From Pedobacter sp. (GTDB lineage: Bacteria > Bacteroidota > Bacteroidia > Sphingobacteriales > Sphingobacteriaceae): 6,916 nt of DNA. Both the position numbers and the translations under genes were made by a program. Numbering within the stretch: the first letter of the stretch is position 1; every line of letters starts with the position of its first letter. This document shows, in pieces, positions 1 to 6,100 of the stretch. The notes below the pieces were generated by a model. That model made no database searches and had not been told where the DNA came from. It was given only the letters and a program-made list of their open reading frames with translations. Where the stretch lies: assembly GCA_004295885.1 (NCBI GenBank), contig SEDG01000122.1:1-6916 (forward strand), written 5' to 3'.

Positions 1-1166
1 GCCCACCGCGTGTCAAATTTACCATCGTTTAATGCATTGGCAGCAAACTGGTTGTTTTTATCCGTCCAAGTGCTGGTAGCGCTTACCGGTTTGTTAAAAG
101 ATATAAAGTTTCCATTTTTTGGTAAAGGCTTGCTAGGCGATAAATTAAGGCGTTTACCTAAACTGATGATGGTATTGGCGGTATATTCGCGTATTTTTCC
201 AGTCTGATCTGGCGGTACATTTACAACCAAACAATTATCGTTATAAGTGCTCCAATAAAAAAGTTCTTCCAACTCGTCTAAATCCCTAACGGGAAGCTCT
301 TCCCTTTTTTCGAACCAGTTCCAGCTCTTGCTAATGCAAATGGTATGCTCAAATGGTAAGTAGTAAGATTTTCCCTGATGCAAATACTGTTTTTTGTCAA
401 ATCTGGTAATCATTTGTGGATCCCATAAGCGAAAGTCTGAAGGGAAATATTGAAAAAAGTATTTGTTATCCACAGTCATATTTGCGGGTAACGTGTAATT
501 ACGTTTGCCTTCCTCATTCACAATAGTTTGGTTAACACTTACTGCACATGCTAGATTGTATTTTTTAACTAATTTATACACTTGATCTATGCCCCAATCT
601 TCAGGCTTGCGGTCCCAGCCACCATCTAACCAAAGCTCACCAATTGGTCCGTAATTAGTGAAAAGCTCCGTCAATTGATTTAACATGTAATCAACATATT
701 TTTGAGGGTTTTTATCTTTATAAGATGGCTCATGCCTATCCCATAACGAATAGTAAATGGCGAATTGGATACCGTATTTTTTACAGGCTGTTGCAACTGC
801 CTTAACCACATCATTTTTTACTGGAGAAGAGGCTACGTCATAATTGGTATATTTACTATCCCATAGGCAAAAGCCATCATGGTGTTTGGTTACCAATAAA
901 ACATACCTAAAACCTGCATCTCTTGCCGTTCGTACCCATTGGTCGGGATCCAGATTTGTGGGATTGTACGAACTCACTGGCAAAGTTCCATCAGACCATT
1001 CTGTTTCATTAAAGGTATTGATGCCGAAATGAATAAACATTCCATATCCACGTTTGATCATGGCTGCCTGTGCTAAATTTGGGGAAGTTGCAGGCAGTAA
1101 TGTTTGTGCCTCACAATAAATCGATGCGGCTAATAAGAAGAGTAAATTAAATAATGCCTTTTTCAT
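1..1166 (-). CDS. Secreted alpha-L-fucosidase, GH29 family (3' end cut by window edge)
   Basis: Hydrolyses terminal alpha-L-fucose from glycans, most likely in the periplasm or at the cell surface. The frame is open from ATG at 1166 to position 1 (388 codons plus 2 nt, no stop), so the C-terminus is missing. Residues 1-20 form a signal peptide (MKK, hydrophobic core, likely cut at CEA|QT); the Cys at 18 lacks a lipobox. The GH29 barrel spans about 25-340: MFIHFG (His46), EWSDG (Trp57), KHHDGFCLW (His95/His96) and ELWLDGG, whose Asp181 is the expected nucleophile. Glu273 in PFEHTICISKSW is a candidate acid/base. From about 355, ANALNDGKFDTRW (376-388) matches the start of an F5/8 type C (CBM32-like) domain. 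The NTF...EWxDG and HHDGFCLW context resembles the alpha-1,3/1,4-specific GH29-B group; that is a motif-based guess. It starts 6 nt after the symporter stop, so it is probably co-transcribed. No clear Shine-Dalgarno is seen. Confidence 0.93.
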   Translation of the reverse strand, partial: MKKALFNLLFLLAASIYCEAQTLLPATSPNLAQAAMIKRGYGMFIHFGINTFNETEWSDGTLPVSSYNPTNLDPDQWVRTARDAGFRYVLLVTKHHDGFCLWDSKYTNYDVASSPVKNDVVKAVATACKKYGIQFAIYYSLWDRHEPSYKDKNPQKYVDYMLNQLTELFTNYGPIGELWLDGGWDRKPEDWGIDQVYKLVKKYNLACAVSVNQTIVNEEGKRNYTLPANMTVDNKYFFQYFPSDFRLWDPQMITRFDKKQYLHQGKSYYLPFEHTICISKSWNWFEKREELPVRDLDELEELFYWSTYNDNCLVVNVPPDQTGKIREYTANTIISLGKRLNLSPSKPLPKNGNFISFNKPVSATSTWTDKNNQFAANALNDGKFDTRW

Positions 1167-1172
1167 AATTTG

Positions 1173-2819
1173 TTATTTAAAATAGCAGTAAAGTACCACC
1201 ATAATGGTCAGGAGCAAAGCTGATAGAAATTTATAGTTGCCGATACCTGTCCAACCCTTAACCTGCAGCGGTTCCCAAAATGAATTCCAATAAAGTTTTT
1301 TGCTTTGTTCGGTATGCACTACCGGATAAATATATGAACAGGAAACCTGTATGATTACACAAGCAACAAAAAGATAAAAAGCCATCATCATAAAAGGAAT
1401 CTTGCCAATCAGTGTGTCTGGATTAAGCTTGTTGATTACAAAAACAACAACTCCTAAAATTGAGCCTAACCAAAGGGTATATTGTGCGGCCTTTCCCGAT
1501 GCTTTTTTCCAAAATACACCCAGTAAAAACACACAGGTAATAGGCGGTGCTATATGCGCAATAATGTCGTTTAGTCCCTCGAAAAGGCTAGTATATTGAT
1601 TTAGCAAGGGCAAAAGACAAATTGAAACAAGTAGAGCTATCCCGGCAGACCAACGACCAACACTAACCAATTTTTTATCGGAAGCCTCTGGCTTAAATCT
1701 TTTATAGAGATCGTAGCTACTTAGCGTAGCTATGGAGTTTAAGGCACCTGCAATTTGACTCATTAACCCAGAAAGTAACGCTGCTACTAAAATACCTATT
1801 AAACCTGAAGGTAGTAATTGAGTAATCATCAACGTATAAATCCCTTTTGTGTTTAAAGCGGTTTTACCATCAACCACTGTTTGTAGGCTCGATAAATCCA
1901 TTAAGTTGCTTTTATATAAGGCATAAGCAAAGAGACCTGGCAATACGAAGATAAATACAGGTAAGATTTTTATGAAGCCACAAAAAAGTACGCCTGCTTT
2001 TGCTTGATCTTCATTTTTTGCTCCTAATGCTCGTTGTACAATGGTTTGATCGGCACACCAATACCATATTCCTAAAATGGGATAACCTAGAAAAATTGAA
2101 ATCCAACTCATCCCGCTTTCATCGCCAATTGGCCTGATCATACTTAATTTATCCATAGAATTTTGTTGCTGCAAAACGGTAGTCAGGTTTTCCCATCCGC
2201 CTAATTTATTCCAAGAAAATATGGTGATGATGATCGCCCCTGCAATTAAAACTACGCTTTGGATTGTTTCGGTCACCACCACGGCACGTAATCCGCCAAT
2301 GATAGTATAAAGGCCAGTTAATGCTGCTATAGCGATAATACTAGTATACATATTGATACCGAAAAGAGTTTCGAGCACTATGCCGCCAGCCAAAAATGAA
2401 AATGCAATGTGAATGATAACTGCAGAGATAATAGAGATAAAAGCCAACCAATCTCTACATGCCCTGTTGTAACGGCGTTCTAAAAAATCGGGCAAAGTGG
2501 TAACGCCAGATCGGATGTAGAAGGGAATAAAAAATACCGCTAATAAGATCAAAGTAAATGCAGCCATCCATTCGAAATTTCCGTTCAGTAGTCCAGAATC
2601 AAATCCACTCTGTGCCAAACTTACCAAGTGCAGGCAAGAAATATTTGTAGCAAAGAGTGCTAGACCAATCATTGGCCACCTAAGGGTTTTGCCAGCCAAA
2701 AAATAATCATTACTGCTGGTTTGCTCTACTTTCTTCTTACGCGTGCCGGCCCATAAGCCGATGGTTACAATAAAAATGATGTAGCCAATGGTTATCACAA
2801 TATCAATTGTACTTATCAT
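1173..2819 (-). CDS. SGLT-type sodium/solute symporter (SSS family), probable L-fucose importer
   Basis: Inner-membrane transporter of the sodium:solute symporter family, predicted to carry a sugar into the cytoplasm with sodium. Its 548 residues and roughly 14 hydrophobic segments fit the Vibrio SGLT (vSGLT) type. Family landmarks are FATNIS (56-61), FEWM (82-85), GGLRAVVVTETIQ (175-187), DQTIVQRALGAKN (257-269), ALNS in the helix at 345-365, and FLLGVFWKK (431-439). Compared with vSGLT recalled from memory, Asn59 and Glu83 keep sugar-contact positions (Asn64 and Glu88), while His64, Ala86 and Asp257 replace Gln69, Ser91 and an Asn. At the second sodium site Ser354-Gln355 stands where vSGLT has Ser-Ser. 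Fucose as substrate is inferred only from the neighbours: fuconate dehydratase 18 nt upstream and fucosidase 6 nt downstream. Another monosaccharide remains possible. ATG at 2819 is taken as the start because the hydrophobic N-terminus follows directly. Confidence 0.92.
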   Translation of the reverse strand: MISTIDIVITIGYIIFIVTIGLWAGTRKKKVEQTSSNDYFLAGKTLRWPMIGLALFATNISCLHLVSLAQSGFDSGLLNGNFEWMAAFTLILLAVFFIPFYIRSGVTTLPDFLERRYNRACRDWLAFISIISAVIIHIAFSFLAGGIVLETLFGINMYTSIIAIAALTGLYTIIGGLRAVVVTETIQSVVLIAGAIIITIFSWNKLGGWENLTTVLQQQNSMDKLSMIRPIGDESGMSWISIFLGYPILGIWYWCADQTIVQRALGAKNEDQAKAGVLFCGFIKILPVFIFVLPGLFAYALYKSNLMDLSSLQTVVDGKTALNTKGIYTLMITQLLPSGLIGILVAALLSGLMSQIAGALNSIATLSSYDLYKRFKPEASDKKLVSVGRWSAGIALLVSICLLPLLNQYTSLFEGLNDIIAHIAPPITCVFLLGVFWKKASGKAAQYTLWLGSILGVVVFVINKLNPDTLIGKIPFMMMAFYLFVACVIIQVSCSYIYPVVHTEQSKKLYWNSFWEPLQVKGWTGIGNYKFLSALLLTIMVVLYCYFK

Positions 2820-2837
2820 ATCTGGTTTATTTTGGAC

Positions 2838-4055
2838 TTATTTTAAATCGCAGCTGCTACCTGGTTCTTGTGGTGTAACGTAAACGCCTTCTTTTATTTT
2901 TATTGGATTACGAAAGTGTTGTTTTAAATGTGGGATATGCTCTAGAAATAAGGCTTCATGTCCCATAGCGATATGATTAAACAGCACCAAGTGTTGATGT
3001 AGCTGACCCATATCGCCAACATGAGGCACTACTGGAACATTGAATTTTTTGCATAATAAACTAATGGTTATGAATTCACTCACTCCACCAACACGAACGG
3101 CATCAACTTGTGCGAAACCCGTACAGCCAGTTTGTAGATAGTTCTTGAAAATAATTCTATTGGGCACATGTTCACCCAATGCTATTTTTACTGGCGAAAT
3201 CTCCTTCGCAAGGGTTTGATGCGCCAAAATATCATCCGGGTGGGTGGGTTCTTCAACCCAAAAAGGATTCATGTGCTTCAACTCACTGCAAATTGATATA
3301 GCCTGTGGCAAGGTCCATTGTTGGTTAGCATCGAGCATTACTTTCACGTGTTCTCCCGCAACATCTCTTACTATATTCGCTCTTCTTATGTCTCTTTGAG
3401 GATCTGCAGAACCAACTTTAAGTTTCATCGCTGTAAAGCCGTTGGCGATAGCTATTTTGCAATTTTCCCTTACTTTTTCGTCATCGTAGTTAAACCACCC
3501 CACAGAAGTATCATAACCAGGATAACCTTTATCTAATATGCCCTCCCTAGCAGTTTTTTGTTCTGCCTGATTTTTCAACAGGTCAATTGCTTCCGCCCTG
3601 GTCATCACATCTTCGAGATAAGAAAGATCTAAGGTGTTCACAATCTCCTCTGGACTAAGGTCTATCAGTAATTTCCATAAGGGAACACCACGTTTTTTGG
3701 CCCATAGATCGTAACAGGCATTAGTTACAGAGGCAAGGCCGAGTTGTACTACGCCTTTATGCGGTCCCAACCACCTAAATTGTTGCTCGTTAGATAAGTT
3801 AGCAAATGTACTTCCAAAGTCGTTCATTAGTTCTTCTATCCCTTTGCCTTTTAGGGTGTTGGCGTAAAATTCGGCAGCCTTGCAAACCAAGTCGTTTCCG
3901 GCACCAAGTGTGAAGGCGAGTCCAGTTCCAGTTTTATCGCCGTCACTCAGTTGAGTTACTGCATAAGAATATTGAGGATCTTTATGTATGGCATCGCTTC
4001 CCGCACCTTTTACGAGTTCAAAGCGTTTGTCGGTGATTTCTATTTTGTCAATCAT
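2838..4055 (-). CDS. fucD: L-fuconate dehydratase (enolase superfamily)
   Basis: Cytoplasmic Mg2+-dependent dehydratase expected to convert L-fuconate to 2-keto-3-deoxy-L-fuconate in the oxidative L-fucose pathway. The N-terminal capping domain (about 1-130) contains GxGLAFTLGAGND (43-55), typical of the fuconate dehydratase branch. The barrel carries the mandelate-racemase-type residues: KLK at 211-213 (general base Lys213), metal ligands Asp242 (LDANQQW), Glu268 (WVEEP) and Glu295 (GEH), and the His345/Asp318 pair (VVPHVGDMG and QVDAVRVGG). Spacings from Asp242 through His345 agree with the Xanthomonas FucD numbering as I recall it (D248, E274, E301, D324, H351). At 405 residues it is about 30-40 shorter than the Xanthomonas and human ENOSF1 homologues, with no obvious missing catalytic part. 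Its ATG overlaps the dehydrogenase stop (ATGA), which implies translational coupling. Other acid-sugar dehydratase activities cannot be excluded, but the fucosidase next door favours fuconate. Confidence 0.9.
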   Translation of the reverse strand: MIDKIEITDKRFELVKGAGSDAIHKDPQYSYAVTQLSDGDKTGTGLAFTLGAGNDLVCKAAEFYANTLKGKGIEELMNDFGSTFANLSNEQQFRWLGPHKGVVQLGLASVTNACYDLWAKKRGVPLWKLLIDLSPEEIVNTLDLSYLEDVMTRAEAIDLLKNQAEQKTAREGILDKGYPGYDTSVGWFNYDDEKVRENCKIAIANGFTAMKLKVGSADPQRDIRRANIVRDVAGEHVKVMLDANQQWTLPQAISICSELKHMNPFWVEEPTHPDDILAHQTLAKEISPVKIALGEHVPNRIIFKNYLQTGCTGFAQVDAVRVGGVSEFITISLLCKKFNVPVVPHVGDMGQLHQHLVLFNHIAMGHEALFLEHIPHLKQHFRNPIKIKEGVYVTPQEPGSSCDLK

Positions 4056-4831
4056 ATTTGCTTAGGTTGAATTAAAGTTCTGTAACCCAGCTCTGCACCT
4101 CCACTCACTGGTAAAATAGTACCAGTTATAAATCTGGCGGCATCGCTTAATAAAAAAACACAGGCATCTGCAATCACATCTCCTGCTGGCATACTGCCTA
4201 AAGGTTGTAGGTTTGCTAAATATTGTTGCATCTGCTCTTTTTCAGGTTGTTCATTGCTCCAAGATTGTAAGGTTGGGGTATTTACCGCTGCGGGAGATAC
4301 TGCATTTACACGTATTTGGTAAGGAGCATAATCTAAGGCCATGGCTTTTGTTAACGCATTAATGGCGCCCTTTGTGGCTACATAGGCGGCGTGGTTATCT
4401 TGTCCAATGGTCGCCGTTAGTGAGCTGGTGTTTAATATGCAGCCTTTGCTTTCTTTAAGATGTTGAATTGCATAACGTGTAGTGTAAAGGATGCTTTTAA
4501 CATTAACGTTCATGAGCAAGTCCCATTCCTGATTTGTGGTTTGATCTAGGCTTTTAGAAGGGTGGGCAATACCTGCGTTGTTATGGATGGCATTTATCCG
4601 ACCGAATTTTTTAATTACAGTTGAAATAGCTGCGGCTACTTCCTCCTCATTGATTAAATTGCAAGTTATTGCCAAGTTTTGTTGCCCATAAAGTTCGTTG
4701 AGTTGTAACGTGGGAATTTGGCCCTTATCCAAAATGCAAACTATGGCGTTAGCTTTTGCGTAAGCTTTTGCGCATTCCCAGCCTATACCATCGGCACCGC
4801 CAGTTAAAACAACGATTTTGTCATTAAGCAT
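4052..4831 (-). CDS. Short-chain dehydrogenase/reductase of the oxidative L-fucose pathway
   Basis: Classical SDR, probably NAD+-dependent, first gene of the minus-strand run. Counting from ATG at 4831 (259 residues): TGGADGIG cofactor loop at 10-17, Asp35 after the second strand (favours NAD over NADP), NNAG at 84-87, Asn110, and the catalytic Ser137, Tyr150 (YVATK) and Lys154. The family PG motif after the active site reads SPAAVNTP, with Ala in place of Gly. Two pathway steps use SDRs: L-fucose 1-dehydrogenase and 2-keto-3-deoxy-L-fuconate 4-dehydrogenase. NTPTLQSW followed by LQPLG resembles the TPSLQ...RQPMG pattern I recall in the second group, so that role is slightly favoured but unproven. 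An in-frame TTG at 4840 would add three residues (MNL); ATG at 4831 is preferred because it directly precedes the usual LNDKIVVLTGG start. Its stop overlaps the fuconate dehydratase start by 4 nt. Confidence 0.88.
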   Translation of the reverse strand: MLNDKIVVLTGGADGIGWECAKAYAKANAIVCILDKGQIPTLQLNELYGQQNLAITCNLINEEEVAAAISTVIKKFGRINAIHNNAGIAHPSKSLDQTTNQEWDLLMNVNVKSILYTTRYAIQHLKESKGCILNTSSLTATIGQDNHAAYVATKGAINALTKAMALDYAPYQIRVNAVSPAAVNTPTLQSWSNEQPEKEQMQQYLANLQPLGSMPAGDVIADACVFLLSDAARFITGTILPVSGGAELGYRTLIQPKQI

Positions 4832-5005
4832 AAGATTCAATATTTGGTTGGTATTTTTAAAGCTAATTTATTAACGAAGGATTAAACTAACTAGGGGTTG
4901 GTTAGCCAATAATGATGTTATATTAGCTGTATTGGATAACTATTTTTAGATAACCGATAATTAAATGTATTTTCAAGGATTGCTTTTTTAAAACCAATAT
5001 TAAAT
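4832..5005. promoter_or_regulatory. Divergent intergenic region between the fucose genes and the AraC-type regulator
   Basis: This 174-nt AT-rich gap must hold the promoters of both the minus-strand run and the plus-strand regulator. I find no convincing Bacteroidota-type TAnnTTTG element in either orientation, so no promoter is placed. Visible structure: AACCAAATATTGAAT on the minus strand (4849-4835) and AACCAATATTAAAT on the plus strand (4992-5005), each ending close to a start codon; TTGG and CCAA half-sites at 4898-4901 and 4906-4909 (TTGGTTAGCCAA, a near-palindrome); and GATAAC at 4935-4940 and 4949-4954 with a partial copy, GATAA, at 4956-4960. These are candidate operator elements only. 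Confidence 0.5.
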
Positions 5006-5884
5006 ATGAAGCCCATTTTTGCTAAAATACTTGATGGGAAAATCAACGATATCTACAGTCTAAAGGTGATAGATTTGCCTTATTTTTCTACTGATTTTCA
5101 TTTTCATGAGGAGTGCCAGCTTACCTATACCATAGAGAGCGAAGGACGTGTGATGATTGGTGATAGCATCGCCAACTTTAATAATGATGAGCTTATTTTT
5201 GTGGGCTCGAATGTTCCCCATGTATGGCATAATAATAAGCAGTATTTCAACGATGAATTAACTGACCCACATGCCCGATCGCTTTCCCTGTTTATACACC
5301 CAGAAAAAATACTTCATATTTTTAGGGATTCAGAAACTATCCAACGCTTAAGGAACTTTTTCCTGTTGGGCAAACGCGGAATGAAATTTGGTTTAAAGAC
5401 TAAAACGGCGTTGAGCAATTTGTTGAGGAAGGCTGCTCAGGAAAAAGAGGAAATCACGAGATTGATAGCGGTGCTTGAAATTTTAGACTTGCTTTGCCAT
5501 ACCAAGGATTATCATTTGCTTTCAAGTCCAGGTTATACAAATAATTATCAGCTAAAGGACAATGATAAGATGGACAAGATATTAAAGTACATATTTGATA
5601 ATTTCAATAAGGAGATATTACTTGATGAGGCAGCTGAAATATGCCATATGAATAAGCATGCCTTTTGTAGGTATTTCAAGAGCCGCACCCAAAAAACTTT
5701 TGTGACTTTTGTGAACGAGGTTAGAATTGGACATGCATGTAAACTATTGGCAGAAACCGACCAACAGATCAGTGATCTTGCCTATTGTTGCGGTTTTAAT
5801 AATCTTTCCAATTTCAATAAGTTCTTTAAGCTGGCCAAAGGCGTTACACCACGAGTATATAAAAAAATGCTGTTGGTAAATTGA
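5006..5884 (+). CDS. AraC-family transcriptional regulator with N-terminal cupin domain
   Basis: Cytoplasmic DNA-binding regulator of 292 residues. The N-terminal part (about 25-80) is a cupin-like sensor domain with FHFHEE (His32, His34) and PHVWH (His72, His75), the pattern seen in sugar-responsive AraC proteins. A linker of about 100-180 follows. The C-terminal AraC DNA-binding domain occupies about 187-290 with two helix-turn-helix units: ILLDEAAEICHMNKHAFCRYFK (204-225, first helices) and ISDLAYCCGFNNLSNFNKFFK (255-275), closing with the characteristic GVTPRVYKK (279-287). It is divergently transcribed from the dehydrogenase across 174 nt, so it is the likely activator of the fucose genes, perhaps responding to fucose or a pathway intermediate; this is inferred from position. 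ATG at 5006 gives the usual family length; no Shine-Dalgarno is visible. Confidence 0.92.
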   Translation: MKPIFAKILDGKINDIYSLKVIDLPYFSTDFHFHEECQLTYTIESEGRVMIGDSIANFNNDELIFVGSNVPHVWHNNKQYFNDELTDPHARSLSLFIHPEKILHIFRDSETIQRLRNFFLLGKRGMKFGLKTKTALSNLLRKAAQEKEEITRLIAVLEILDLLCHTKDYHLLSSPGYTNNYQLKDNDKMDKILKYIFDNFNKEILLDEAAEICHMNKHAFCRYFKSRTQKTFVTFVNEVRIGHACKLLAETDQQISDLAYCCGFNNLSNFNKFFKLAKGVTPRVYKKMLLVN

Positions 5885-6100
5885 TTTGGAACTAATCAAA
5901 TGCTGACTTCCTCCAAATGTTCTAATAAAAACCATATCGAACCCTTCCAAATTGAAAAAAACCATTCCATTTTGATAGGGTAGATCGTGATGAACTAAAC
6001 CCTAAAAATCTTTTAGATATTGTTTAAAGCTATTTTTTAAAATCTTTTTGGCTTTGGGCATTCGCTTTGTTGCGCTGCTGACAAATAAATTTAAAAGACT
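5885..6100. other. Intergenic region without a recognised gene
   Basis: This 216-nt stretch separates the regulator from the SPFH gene. No convincing reading frame, RNA gene or strong terminator is seen. It holds two weak AT-rich inverted repeats: TTGATT/AATCAA (5881-5886 and 5894-5899, overlapping the regulator stop) and CTAAAA/TTTTAG (6002-6007 and 6011-6016). It also holds a less AT-rich patch at about 6049-6081, just before the next gene. The promoter of the SPFH gene presumably lies here, but I cannot place it. Confidence 0.5.

Noticed and set aside
844..1032. Plus-strand open frame within the fucosidase
   Set aside because: It is antisense to conserved GH29 motifs, including KHHDGFCLW, and is a shadow frame. 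The frames at 10-207, 1402-1599 and 3318-3536 are rejected for the same reason.
4838..4840. TTG as the start codon of the dehydrogenase
   Set aside because: An ATG three codons downstream fits the usual SDR N-terminus better, and no ribosome binding site favours the TTG.
1..5884. A novel defence or mobile system
   Set aside because: All genes have recognisable metabolic, transport, regulatory or membrane-scaffold families. No transposase, integrase, nuclease, toxin or CRISPR-like repeat was found.
5881..5899. TTGATT/AATCAA inverted repeat at the regulator stop codon
   Set aside because: Six AT-rich pairs with no following T-run; expected by chance in this composition.
5744..5965. Minus-strand open frame of 73 codons at the regulator 3' end
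   Set aside because: Most of it is antisense to the AraC DNA-binding domain, and the remaining 27 or so residues match nothing I recognise.
6002..6016. CTAAAA-ATC-TTTTAG hairpin as a terminator for the regulator gene
   Set aside because: The stem is only six mostly A-U pairs with a 3-nt loop and no U-tract directly after it; too weak to call.
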